A DNA stretch of 64,000 nucleotides from Io17-Chloro-G2 sp034420695 (GTDB taxonomy: Bacteria > Chloroflexota > Dehalococcoidia > Lucifugimonadales > UBA3495), in NCBI GenBank assembly GCA_034420695.1, contig DAOULB010000042.1, forward strand, positions 1-64,000, given 5' to 3'. Below are positions 1-8,674 of the stretch, one piece after another; the first letter of the stretch is position 1, and each line of letters starts with the position of its first letter. The notes under the pieces are model-generated. The model did not search any database. It was not told where the DNA came from and was given only the letters and a program-made list of their open reading frames with translations. Position numbers and translations under genes: made by a program.

Positions 1-57
1 GCCAGGGAGCGGGCCAAGGCCGAGGCTCTGGCTGCAACGCTATCGCTCGCCAACTAA
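1..57 (+). CDS. C-terminal end of an unidentified protein (partial)
   Basis: The first 57 bases read open in frame 1 of the + strand to a TAA, giving an 18-residue Ala/Arg/Lys-rich tail ending in LSLAN. It would converge with the minus-strand gene that ends at 80, leaving a 22-base gap. The tail is far too short to identify, and an 18-codon open stretch can occur by chance. Confidence 0.3.
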   Translation, partial: ARERAKAEALAATLSLAN

Positions 58-79
58 GCCGGGATGACATTTTCCCTTT

Positions 80-889
80 TCAATTAGAGTGACCGAATCG
101 CTGGACAACAACAGAGATGTCCATCTCTTCCCCAGTGCGCAGGAGTTGCTCCAGAAAGAGGAGCGACACCCTCCTCGGCCATCTGTTGACCTCGTAAACC
201 GACATGTACCGCTCATTGAGCTCCAGGTAAGTGCTGGTCTCCTGGGCCTGGTAGAGATCCCGGGTGTACCCGTACCCCATGCCGCTGACCGACGCCTGGA
301 GCAAAAGGGCAAGCTCCTCCTCGCCCATCCGCTCCGCCTTGAACCCCGACTGGAGCATTACCGACTGAAGCTCCATGGCCTTGGCCTCCGAGGCCACCAC
401 GTACCACTTCCTGGACACAACCCGTCCTCCCTCCTCCATCTCCCGAAGATAGTCCAGCATCGAATTCCCAACATCATTGATACGCCCTTCCTTCATGTGT
501 GCCGGCCGCACCGAAAGGAATTCCTGCCGCACGCCGGACATATCCGGCGCGTGCTGACGAATCAGAATCTGCACCGGGTACTCAATGCTGTTCAACATCA
601 GGAGCCAGCCGTTGATAACCTGGGCGCTGGTGGAATCACAACCGGCAACGCTCCAAACAGCAAAACGCTGACCGGCGAAGTCCTCGATCACATCCCCCTC
701 AATCCGGCGAACCATTGACAACGTGCTGAGGGAGGGAAGGACCTTGGCCGGCTTGGACTTGCGCTCCGACCGCCTCTTCTTCTTTTTCTTCCCCTCACCC
801 TCCCCTTCATCAAACAACTCGTCCTGCGGAAAATCCGGTTCCGCAACAGCAGTTCCACCATCTCTTTCCTTCGTCCCGAAAATACCCAA
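80..889 (-). CDS. VirB4/TraC N-terminal-like conjugation protein without ATPase domain
   Basis: Predicted 269-residue protein. Residues 10-45 are acidic then strongly basic (KKKKKRR). The rest resembles the N-terminal half of VirB4/TraC-type conjugation ATPases: a line such as VINGWLLMLNSIEYPVQILI, then a helical region, ending at WPRRVSLLFLEQLL...DISVVV, where the ATPase core of full-length proteins would normally follow. No Walker A or B motif is present before the stop. The TTG start at 889 is chosen because GGAGG lies 7 bases upstream (897-901), the spacing seen for several neighbours. It is the last gene of a minus-strand run (VirB6-like, PrgI-like, pilin, small membrane protein), which supports a type IV secretion role. 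The ATPase half may lie beyond the left edge or be missing. Family assignment is by motif memory only. Confidence 0.55.
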   Translation of the reverse strand: MGIFGTKERDGGTAVAEPDFPQDELFDEGEGEGKKKKKRRSERKSKPAKVLPSLSTLSMVRRIEGDVIEDFAGQRFAVWSVAGCDSTSAQVINGWLLMLNSIEYPVQILIRQHAPDMSGVRQEFLSVRPAHMKEGRINDVGNSMLDYLREMEEGGRVVSRKWYVVASEAKAMELQSVMLQSGFKAERMGEEELALLLQASVSGMGYGYTRDLYQAQETSTYLELNERYMSVYEVNRWPRRVSLLFLEQLLRTGEEMDISVVVQRFGHSN

Positions 890-909
890 AACAGAACCTC
901 CAAAAATTC

Positions 910-1170
910 CTAGGCAAACAGGCTCACCGCATAGGAAAAGATTCCAACCAAGGCCGTAAGAGGACCGTCCACAACCGCCAGAAAACTCCTGGCAGACGCA
1001 GGAATCCGGCCAACAAACTCCTCGGCCTTCAGAACCAAGTGAATGATTATCAAGAGGCCCAACAGAAGGACCCCCACCGTAACCGCGGCGCCAATCAACT
1101 TCCGGAACAGGTAGAGGGCCACCGCAACAGCAAGGAGCACCAGAAGGGCCGTTACCAAGAAACCCATCAA
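910..1170 (-). CDS. small membrane protein of the conjugation cluster
   Basis: An 86-residue, very hydrophobic protein with two membrane segments at about residues 4-45 (VLLAVAVALYLF and VGVLLLGLLIIIHLV) and a weaker hydrophobic C-terminus. Start is either TTG at 1170 (AGGAG 7 bases upstream) or ATG at 1167 (10 bases). The 7-base spacing of its neighbours favours TTG. It lies between the pilin gene and the VirB4-like gene and has its own promoter-like motif at 1223-1251. No family recognised; a small inner-membrane component of the secretion channel is a guess from context. Confidence 0.6.
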   Translation of the reverse strand: MMGFLVTALLVLLAVAVALYLFRKLIGAAVTVGVLLLGLLIIIHLVLKAEEFVGRIPASARSFLAVVDGPLTALVGIFSYAVSLFA

Positions 1171-1222
1171 CCCACAACTCCTATTCACAGATGCCGCAGC
1201 CGCCAGGCCCGGTACATTAACG

Positions 1223-1251
1223 ATAGAACAAATCAAACGGCCAAGACTTTG
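1223..1251 (-). promoter_or_regulatory. element promoter motif P1
   Basis: Minus strand: TTTTTTGCGG then CAAAGTC (1251-1245), exactly 16 bases, then TTCTAT (1228-1223). It faces the small membrane protein gene starting at 1170. One of eight sites in the element with the same box and spacing; its -10 box is the least typical. Confidence 0.55.
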
Positions 1252-1354
1252 CCGCAAAAAACAGCAAGCAAGACCACCAAGGAACCACACCAAAGGACAG
1301 AGAAAAAGCCCTGGCAAGGCCAGGGCCAGAGAAGCCCCGAAGCAGGGGAAGCCC

Positions 1355-2023
1355 CTAGTTGAAGGAAAAATCGTAGAACGTATTCGGGTCCAAGGTCCAA
1401 AACTCAAGGTGACTGAAGAGCAAAGTGCTTACGCCTTCCCACACCAGGTAAGCACAAGCAAGGATAATCACCCCCAAGGCCACTCGCATGATCATACCCC
1501 GGGCCCTGGAAAGGTCCGCGCCCGAGGCCGAACTTTGCATGTAGGCAACACCACCCCAGGCAAGACTCAGAGTCGCCAACCCACCCCCCAAGGCCGCGGC
1601 AAAATACCACAAGCGCCGAAGGTTCTCACGGAAATAGGACAGGGAACAGTGCCGCCCATAGTCAACGCTCGGCAGGGTAACCAGGTCACTCACATTAGCC
1701 GGCGGCGCCGGGCTGCCAACAGGAGTCCCCGTAGCCTCTCCAGGCTGGTCTTCCCAAAAGCCAGTTAAGGGGTTCAAAAAGGGCTTGAAGCCGTCGTTAT
1801 CAATGTCCAAGACCTCCACGTCCCCACTAGGCGTGGTTACCAAGGTAGGATAGGAGCCGAACTGCAGGACGCTGGCACAGATACATTCCTCACTATTGGG
1901 GTTCTGCCGGCAGGCCTCGTTGGTAAAGAACTGGTCGTGGCTTTGGGCCTCCGCCCTACCCGGCCAAAACGCAAAGAGCCCAAGGACAACGCCGGAAAGA
2001 AGAAGGCCCCGGGCAAACTTCAC
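1355..2023 (-). CDS. VirB2-like pilin/TrbC-type protein with large extracytoplasmic domain
   Basis: A 222-residue protein with an N-terminal signal peptide (residues 1-26, ending ...AEA). A Cys-containing, Pro-rich exported part (about 27-135) follows, then two membrane segments (LWYFAAALGGGLATLSLAWGG and VALGVIILACAYLVWEGVS). The loop between them, SSASGADLSRARG, matches the TASGDPQKxxxAR-type loop of VirB2/TrbC-like pilins in Gram-positive and Chloroflexota systems. The GTG start at 2023 overlaps the stop of the PrgI-like gene (GTGA), showing translational coupling. Two further proteins with the same two-helix core occur at 25757-26464 and 26716-27393. Probably the conjugative pilus or channel subunit of this cluster; the exported N-terminal domain is unusual for VirB2. 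Confidence 0.6.
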   Translation of the reverse strand: MKFARGLLLSGVVLGLFAFWPGRAEAQSHDQFFTNEACRQNPNSEECICASVLQFGSYPTLVTTPSGDVEVLDIDNDGFKPFLNPLTGFWEDQPGEATGTPVGSPAPPANVSDLVTLPSVDYGRHCSLSYFRENLRRLWYFAAALGGGLATLSLAWGGVAYMQSSASGADLSRARGMIMRVALGVIILACAYLVWEGVSTLLFSHLEFWTLDPNTFYDFSFN

Positions 2024-2532
2024 CGCCCCTTCACCATCGTCCGGATGCCGTCCCGGATCATCTGCTCCGCAGCAACCGCCCCCTCCATCACCTGCTTGTC
2101 CATTTCAGCCCGAAGCTCAGCCTGCTGGACCTCCGTATCAGCCATCAGCTTTTGCTTCTTACCAAGCAAGCCGCCCAATTTCGACCCGCTTTCCCGCTTC
2201 TGCTTGGACTCCAGCCACTGGATTTGACCAGTAAGCATAAGCTCCCCGGTCTCTTCGAAACTGGGTTTGTTGAAAGCCCGGGAGATAGCCAGCAGGATGT
2301 AGGTTGGAATCATCAGCCCCGACACCCGCATAAAGAGCAGGGCCACAGTGACGCCCGTCAAAGGCACAATAACAACCAACCTCATGATCGTCGAAAGGGG
2401 CATCATCAGAGAAAAGAGAAACCACATGAAGCCAATCCCCAAGGCAGCCAGAAGCTCTGGAAGGGAGAGACCCATCAGGTACTTGTCCTTCTGCCCCAGA
2501 AAAGTTGGGGAATCATAGGAACCAAGAGCCAT
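2020..2532 (-). CDS. PrgI/VirB3-like membrane protein
   Basis: A 170-residue protein. Residues 1-20 (SYDSPTFLGQKDKYL) precede two membrane segments (about 22-45 and 50-75) and a segment ending SRAFNKPSF, the layout of PrgI/TcpE/VirB3-like proteins that sit beside VirB4 in conjugation clusters. The C-terminal 80 residues form a charged helix (LESKQKRESGSK..., AELRAEMDKQVMEGA) probably in the cytoplasm. ATG at 2532 has GGAGG 7 bases upstream. It follows the VirB6-like gene by 20 bases and is coupled to the pilin gene. Expected to dock the VirB4-type ATPase to the membrane. Confidence 0.6.
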   Translation of the reverse strand: MALGSYDSPTFLGQKDKYLMGLSLPELLAALGIGFMWFLFSLMMPLSTIMRLVVIVPLTGVTVALLFMRVSGLMIPTYILLAISRAFNKPSFEETGELMLTGQIQWLESKQKRESGSKLGGLLGKKQKLMADTEVQQAELRAEMDKQVMEGAVAAEQMIRDGIRTMVKGR

Positions 2533-2552
2533 ACACTATCCTCCGGCGTGAA

Positions 2553-5500
2553 TCAGCTACCCTGCTGGAAGGACTCCCCGCCGAGCCGCCTTTCCATCCG
2601 TTCCATAATCTCGCTCAACCTCGTATAGGCCTGCCGGTTCAGAGCGCCTTCCTCCCTCCGGGCCTCCAACGCCCTCTCCTGCATAGCCGCCGAATCATCA
2701 GCCCTCGAGCTGTGACGGTACAGCCAGTTCCCGGACACCATATCGTCCATGCGGGTGTTCACACCACCAGCGAAGCGGGCCCCGCTCCTGGCGCCCTCAA
2801 CTGCATTCCTGGGAATGGAAGCAAGGTAACGGCCCAAGCCGCCGGCCACGTCTCCGGCCCTGCTTCCAAGCGACCGCCCCCCTTCTTGACCACCCTCAGC
2901 TGCCTCCTGTTCCGGAGAAACCTCAACAGGGCGGTAAACACCAAGGTCATCATCCCCACCGTCTCCCGAAGGAGCGCCGCCACTCCTAACCGTAACAGGA
3001 GTAGCATCTTCCCCCCCGCCAGGGGCACCCGTCCCGGAAACAGAGCTCACCTCAGGAGCAACCCCTGGACCAGTACCCGGCCTGCCGCCGGAAGGACGCT
3101 CAGCACCAGCCCCCGGAAGACGGACGTCACCGGTCCCAGGAGCCGCGCCACCGGGTTCCTCGGCCTCAACCGTCTCACCGACCTCAGCAGGCCTCACGTC
3201 CCCAGACGGAGGAATCCAGGCAGGAATACCGCTCCTGGGAGACCTAGCGTCCTCCCCGGAAGCTCCCTCGAAGGTCGTACCCCTGATCCCGGAAATGAAG
3301 CCGCTATCGGTATCCCGATTACCCTGAGCGGGACCCAAGGAAGACGGAGCGCTGCCGCCCGTCCCCGGACCCGGAATCCCAAGAGTCACGCCAGGAGTAC
3401 CAGGGCCAGGCCCTCGGGAAGGGCCGCCGCCAGGCGCCGCCCCAGGAGCAGAAGGAGGACTCTGCCCGCCGCCGCCGCCCATGCCACCGAACAAACCTCC
3501 GACCACAGCACCAGTGCCGACAGAGGCCGCCATAAGAGTCCCGGCCGCCGCCATACGCCCCATGTCCCCTATCCCCGCAAACAAACCCCTGCCGGCGGGG
3601 TTGACAATCATCGGGACCTTATCCGCAAGGGCCAAGGTCACAAAGCCCAGCATGAGCCCAATCACCAGAACCGTGAAACTGTTTTCCTCAGCCTGTCCCA
3701 GGTAGTAACCAAGGAGATGCCCTCCGATATAGACCACGATCAAAACCAAGGCCTGTTGGAAGGTGGCACCAAGGAACATGCTCACCCACTGCTTGGTCCA
3801 ATGAGAGGTCGAGTCGGAGGCATAGAAAGCAAAGGCAAGAGGAGAGACTGCAATCAACACTGCAAGAAGAGCAATCCTCAAGAGCATCCCCAAGGCCACC
3901 TTGAGGAACATGTAGAGCACAGCCAGAAGCAGGATTATCACCACCAAGCCCCCCGCCAAGAGCAACAGGGCAATCCTGGTCAACTCAAGGAATGGAGCAT
4001 CCAAGGAAAAGTTAATCACGCCCTCGGCCCAAGTCAGGAATCCACTCATAATGGTCCCGAAAGTTGTGCCGATCACGCCCCACATGCTCATCCCCGTCAT
4101 CTGGGCCACGAAGCAGGTAAGGTCAGAGGCCACCACCAGAATCAACTGGCACAGGACCAGACTGCCGGCCGCCAGGGCCACCGCCAAGAGGAACCTGGGA
4201 ATAAGTTCCCGGAACCCCACCACAGGCTGGGGGTCAAGCCAGATATCGTAGGTCATGCGGAGTCCCTGCCACACCAGCAGGCTGAACAAGACACCACCCG
4301 CGATGATCCACATCAAGCCCCAAACCTGGCGCACAATCCCGTTGTCCCAGGTGAAGGCTGCCGGCGTGGAAGAGAAGATATCCCGGCAGATATTGCTGCC
4401 AGTCAGGCTCAGTAGCCCCACCCGGAACCCCTGGTCGGCGTAGCCCAAGTCTGCCGTGGAGTCCAAGGCGTCGCAATCGTAGAGCTCCCGAAGGTGCGGA
4501 GGGACATGCCCGGTAGCAGTGTTCTCGACCATGCAGGCCGTCCGGTTCCCGTCCAAGACCAGGATATCCGAGGGAGGCCCCTCCCGAAACGAACCAGACA
4601 CTCCAGGCTGACCGATATAGGGAGCCACCTTGAACTGGTGAACAAAGCCCGGCGCCAAGGGCATGTTCCCAACATGCTGGATAAAATCATCATAGGAGTC
4701 CCGAAGCGAGTCATCCCCCAAAGCCCAGTACACAGGGAAAATTTCACTAGGGCCACTCGGTGGCCTCGAGGCAACGGTGTACCCCCGAAGATGGTTATCG
4801 ACCACGGTAACCAGGCTATTCGAACCCAGCCGGTCAGCCGGATAGACGTTCATTCCCCCGACAGAAAAACCCTCAACGGAATGCCTCGCAATGCTCCCGA
4901 AAGTAGAGCTGACTTCATCCTCCTTATACTCAACAACCCACCGGGGAAGGACAAACCGCATCGGTTCCCCAGGGGACAGAGGAGACGACTTCTCATCGGG
5001 ATAGACGTACACCACATAACCGTCGATGGCGTTGTAAACATCTTCCGAAATACCAGTAGAAAGGAACTCCCAGTCAAGATTCACCCTGGTCAGTCCAACA
5101 TTCTTGGAAGTCACCGGGTCCGTATATCCAGGGGCAAGAGGCTCTTCAAAGTAGGGATCCCGGCCCGGATCGAGGCCAAACTCATTCCCCTCCAGATCAA
5201 AGGGTACAGTTACCCAGCCCTCCTCTCCCCCATCAAACCCAGCGTACCTAACCCGGCCACCATTTCCGTACTCACGGTAACGAACCTCTGAAGGAGGCTC
5301 CACAAACTCCGCGCCACGGATGACAAGCCTCATTTTGGGAAGGCTAATACACTTGCCAAAAGCAACCAAGTCTATGTTGCTGTTGCAAACAGGCTTGGCC
5401 GGAGTAGCCACCCTCTCGCACTGGTCAATACCCTCGTTCCTGCTCCGGCTCACCTCGTTCACGGCAAGCACTCCCCCGGGGCCCACCCGGGTCTGGACCC

Positions 5501-8489
5501 CCGTCACAGAAGAGCTATCCAAAGCAGTAAGCTCATCCAATTTCACCATGCCCTTGCAGGCCACTTCACCACCTCGCTGAACCAAGGACAGGTGGGCAGT
5601 ACTAGCCGACCGAAGAATAGAAGCGAGCCAACTGGAAAGTTGCTTGAAGTCCTCCGACAGAAGCGCGCTCAGCGTCTCCCAGGTATTCCTCAGAATACCC
5701 GTCTGTTCCTCAGCTTCGGAAGAAAAGCCCGGAGGCAATACCATAAGCCGGCACACGACCCGCCTGATGTGCCGCTTGGGAAGCCTGAAGGAGTCTCCAA
5801 CCCCAGTCTGGTCACCAGTCACCTTGAATCCACGATACAGCGTCTCCTCGCCAGCGTAAGTCGGATCCAAGGACTCGTAAAAGGTAACCACCAAGAGATA
5901 GGGCCGGTTAGGGTCAATAGGACCCTGAGGCCAACTATTAAGATAGTCCGCCCTGGCACTGCCGTCGTTAGGAACTCCATGGCGCTTCAGGACCAACCCA
6001 CCCATCTGCTGAACGTCACCGCCGCTCATCCGGTCCAGTTCCTTGATGCTGAAGGAAAAGTGGTTAAGGTCACGGGTCCCAACAGGCTGATGAGCGTCCA
6101 CCGGGCTTTCAACGCCGGCCTTCACCAAGGTAAAACCGGAGGGCATGCTTCCATCAACAGGAATCGTCCCCTCGCGCAAAAGACCACCCGCCCCCGGCAC
6201 AATGCTAAGACGAGCCCTGGGGTCTCCAGGGCTGGGAAAGACAGGGCTCAAACTTCCCGGAGGGCTACGCACATCGAAAGGGAAGTACACGTCATCAGCT
6301 TCCCCGTTAGCCAAGGTCGCCACCCCAACAGTCGAATCAAAAGAACTCTTGTCCAGAGGCAGGGCGCCGGGATTCACCACAGGGTCATCCATAAAACAAC
6401 TGATGTTGGCCGAGGAAACCAAGGGCTTGTCCCGGGTCAGATCGGGGTCCGGCATATCCGCCCTATAGACCACCTCATCCCGGGTCCCCGCAACCTCACA
6501 GGGGAGAAAGTCCGTGGCCGCTGTCAAACCGTAACCGCTATGCACTAGCAGCCTTCGGCCAAACTTATGGACCCAGAGCAACCACTCAGAGTCGCTGGGA
6601 CCGGAACCGGGAAGCTGGTACAGGTACCAGTTCAAGTCCTCAAAATTCACCGGCCACCGGATGTGGCGCGTATTATCAGGAGTAAGAGAATCGCTAACCA
6701 ACCCAACAGGACTGGACGGCGAAGTGCTGCCGCAAGCAATAGGGTTCGACGGACTCCAAGTCGCGCATAAATAGGCACGGCTCAAAGAAGGCTGCCGGTA
6801 GCCCATGTGCTGCTCAGCAGGAGTTACAGTAGCCAGGGTCGGCAAACCCCGGGTAGGGCCCACGTTGTGCTCATCACGCCGTCCCAGGTTGATCAAGTCG
6901 TAAGTCCAGACCGAATCACCAACACCGAGAGCAGGAAGAAAGAGGTCCTTCAAAAAACCCCCGCCATAGAAGGTGTAATCCTTCCTGAACTCCGAATTTA
7001 ATTCCAGGTTGACTTGGATCTCGTCATCCTCCCCGTCAAAGATATACAGAGCCCCATACCCCCCGGCCTGGGCCTCCCGGTAATCAGCGGTGCTGGCCTT
7101 GAAGGTATCAGGAAGGATATCCACCTGGGCGAACTCCTCAACGCCGGAACTATTACGAACAGGCACAGTCTTCCGACCGGGCACATAGTCAGTACGGTCA
7201 ACCTCCTGGTTGTTGACGTCAACCGTGGACGTGTTCGTCAAGACAGTCGTCGGAACCGTGTTGGAAGAGATATCACCGTTGCAGTTCGTGCCGACACAGT
7301 TGAACTCGATGTTGCTAATAACCTGAAGAGCCTCCGTGGACCCCACCCCCGTCAGGACCCGGTTACCCTCCTGGGCAGTGACCCGCTCCGCCACCCTGAG
7401 CTCAGCATCCATGGCCCTGCGGTCCACGGAGGAAGCGATATGGTCAAAGGACAGCCCACCCTGGGGGTTAGAACGGTTCAACCAATGGGCCGAATACTTA
7501 CTGACCCGGTCCGTCGCAATCTGCCCCACAGCCCGCCGCTTCAAATACTCCTCCTGATTACTCCAAGGAACGTTGTCGCCATGTGAATACGCATTGGCAT
7601 CCCGGTCCGAGTCGATCATCCGCTCCATGTGGAACAAACGGTAATCGGGAATCGCATTATCACCAACGACTCCCGTCACAAAGGAAAGCTCGGTCACAAT
7701 ATCTGCATAAAAGGTGTAATCCACCGCCTCAGGGAAAGAGCCAAAGAGGGACGGAGTCAGAGTGCCAAGGCCCGCTGTGGAAACCGTCGTGGAGGCAGGA
7801 AAAGGAACGTCAAGTTCCGCCTTATCCTGAACCACCAAGCCCTTAATACTCCCCGCTGCGTTGCGGGCCCAGCTCAGAGGCCGGCCTACAGGCCCTCCCA
7901 AGAAGTCTAGAACGCTGTCCCCCATTGCCCTCGTCGCATCCTGACCCAAGGGCACGCTAACTCCCCTAACATACTGCACAGCGCCCTCGGACCCTGAAGC
8001 CAGGCCGTCGTACAACAGGCCACTTACAAAAGTCTCAACGCCAAAAGTGCCAGTAAACAGTTTCCCGTTGTTCCACCGTTCAGGGAGGCCTTCCACGACC
8101 CCATGGGCGGCCTGACCACCAACAAAGAGAATTCCCTCTCTCACACCTCCGCCAAAGCGAGTGAGGAGACCATCCTGGTACGCTTTCCTCAAAGGCTTGT
8201 CAGGCTCAAACCCACGTCCTTGCAGGTTACCCAAGTCGTCACCCATATCCCGGTAATCAACGATGAACTCAAACTCCGAACCCCAGGAGTTGTCCGGAGT
8301 GAAGGCGAAGTGATTGACAACAGGATTGCTACCCAGCATTCCGGTTGCCCAGCAAGCCACTTCGCTGCCGAACCACTCGTCGGAGATGGAAGCCTCAGCA
8401 GTCGGCGTCCCACGCACACCGAAAAGAGCCAAGGCCAGGAAGGAGGCCACACCCAGAAAGACAACTCTTCGAAGACCCAATTTCCTCAC
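2553..8489 (-). CDS. giant VirB6/TrbL-like conjugation channel protein
   Basis: A 1978-residue protein. Residues 1-33 form a signal or membrane anchor (VVFLGVASFLALALFGV). Residues 35 to about 1380 form a long extracytoplasmic part without a recognised fold, with scattered Cys (for example CVGTNCNGD). Residues about 1385-1625 hold six or more membrane helices of VirB6/TrbL type. A Gly/Pro-rich linker (about 1650-1850) and a charged helical tail rich in Arg/Glu follow. The extended VirB6 design is known from Rickettsiales and Gram-positive conjugation systems, where the outside part may contact the recipient. Start is GTG at 8489 with no ribosome binding site, but promoter motif P2 ends 8 bases upstream, so the message is probably leaderless. 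First gene of the cluster running to 80. Confidence 0.7.
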   Translation of the reverse strand: MRKLGLRRVVFLGVASFLALALFGVRGTPTAEASISDEWFGSEVACWATGMLGSNPVVNHFAFTPDNSWGSEFEFIVDYRDMGDDLGNLQGRGFEPDKPLRKAYQDGLLTRFGGGVREGILFVGGQAAHGVVEGLPERWNNGKLFTGTFGVETFVSGLLYDGLASGSEGAVQYVRGVSVPLGQDATRAMGDSVLDFLGGPVGRPLSWARNAAGSIKGLVVQDKAELDVPFPASTTVSTAGLGTLTPSLFGSFPEAVDYTFYADIVTELSFVTGVVGDNAIPDYRLFHMERMIDSDRDANAYSHGDNVPWSNQEEYLKRRAVGQIATDRVSKYSAHWLNRSNPQGGLSFDHIASSVDRRAMDAELRVAERVTAQEGNRVLTGVGSTEALQVISNIEFNCVGTNCNGDISSNTVPTTVLTNTSTVDVNNQEVDRTDYVPGRKTVPVRNSSGVEEFAQVDILPDTFKASTADYREAQAGGYGALYIFDGEDDEIQVNLELNSEFRKDYTFYGGGFLKDLFLPALGVGDSVWTYDLINLGRRDEHNVGPTRGLPTLATVTPAEQHMGYRQPSLSRAYLCATWSPSNPIACGSTSPSSPVGLVSDSLTPDNTRHIRWPVNFEDLNWYLYQLPGSGPSDSEWLLWVHKFGRRLLVHSGYGLTAATDFLPCEVAGTRDEVVYRADMPDPDLTRDKPLVSSANISCFMDDPVVNPGALPLDKSSFDSTVGVATLANGEADDVYFPFDVRSPPGSLSPVFPSPGDPRARLSIVPGAGGLLREGTIPVDGSMPSGFTLVKAGVESPVDAHQPVGTRDLNHFSFSIKELDRMSGGDVQQMGGLVLKRHGVPNDGSARADYLNSWPQGPIDPNRPYLLVVTFYESLDPTYAGEETLYRGFKVTGDQTGVGDSFRLPKRHIRRVVCRLMVLPPGFSSEAEEQTGILRNTWETLSALLSEDFKQLSSWLASILRSASTAHLSLVQRGGEVACKGMVKLDELTALDSSSVTGVQTRVGPGGVLAVNEVSRSRNEGIDQCERVATPAKPVCNSNIDLVAFGKCISLPKMRLVIRGAEFVEPPSEVRYREYGNGGRVRYAGFDGGEEGWVTVPFDLEGNEFGLDPGRDPYFEEPLAPGYTDPVTSKNVGLTRVNLDWEFLSTGISEDVYNAIDGYVVYVYPDEKSSPLSPGEPMRFVLPRWVVEYKEDEVSSTFGSIARHSVEGFSVGGMNVYPADRLGSNSLVTVVDNHLRGYTVASRPPSGPSEIFPVYWALGDDSLRDSYDDFIQHVGNMPLAPGFVHQFKVAPYIGQPGVSGSFREGPPSDILVLDGNRTACMVENTATGHVPPHLRELYDCDALDSTADLGYADQGFRVGLLSLTGSNICRDIFSSTPAAFTWDNGIVRQVWGLMWIIAGGVLFSLLVWQGLRMTYDIWLDPQPVVGFRELIPRFLLAVALAAGSLVLCQLILVVASDLTCFVAQMTGMSMWGVIGTTFGTIMSGFLTWAEGVINFSLDAPFLELTRIALLLLAGGLVVIILLLAVLYMFLKVALGMLLRIALLAVLIAVSPLAFAFYASDSTSHWTKQWVSMFLGATFQQALVLIVVYIGGHLLGYYLGQAEENSFTVLVIGLMLGFVTLALADKVPMIVNPAGRGLFAGIGDMGRMAAAGTLMAASVGTGAVVGGLFGGMGGGGGQSPPSAPGAAPGGGPSRGPGPGTPGVTLGIPGPGTGGSAPSSLGPAQGNRDTDSGFISGIRGTTFEGASGEDARSPRSGIPAWIPPSGDVRPAEVGETVEAEEPGGAAPGTGDVRLPGAGAERPSGGRPGTGPGVAPEVSSVSGTGAPGGGEDATPVTVRSGGAPSGDGGDDDLGVYRPVEVSPEQEAAEGGQEGGRSLGSRAGDVAGGLGRYLASIPRNAVEGARSGARFAGGVNTRMDDMVSGNWLYRHSSRADDSAAMQERALEARREEGALNRQAYTRLSEIMERMERRLGGESFQQGS

Positions 8490-8497
8490 AAAAAGAG

Positions 8498-8526
8498 ATT
8501 ACACAAAACCCGCGGCCAAGACTTTG
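8498..8526 (-). promoter_or_regulatory. element promoter motif P2 (leaderless start)
   Basis: Minus strand: CAAAGTC (8526-8520), 16 bases, TGTAAT (8503-8498), then only 8 bases to the GTG start of the VirB6-like gene. The TTGG after the box is shared with P1 and P4, and the TGTAATCTC around the -10 is identical in P3. Confidence 0.7.
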
Positions 8527-8550
8527 TCAGGAAAAACAGCCCGGGGCCAG

Positions 8551-8580
8551 CAAAGTTCACGTTTACAACAGCCCTGCAAT
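8551..8580 (+). promoter_or_regulatory. possible + strand copy of the element promoter motif
   Basis: GCAAAGTTC at 8550-8558 followed by TGCAAT at 8575-8580 (17-base spacing) upstream of the lipoprotein gene starting at 8675. A weaker match than the eight main sites, because both spacing and -10 deviate. Confidence 0.3.
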
Positions 8581-8674
8581 GGGCGGTAGCCGGCCCCCTT
8601 GCGGGCCCGTGGCCGCCTCCCGCCAAAATCCAGAACCAAAGGACAGCCACAACCAATCCAGGAGAACAAGAACA

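Noticed and set aside
2505..4415. 636-codon open frame on the + strand inside the VirB6-like gene
   Set aside because: It is Arg/Pro/His-rich without hydrophobic structure, and is the antisense shadow of the well-formed minus-strand protein.
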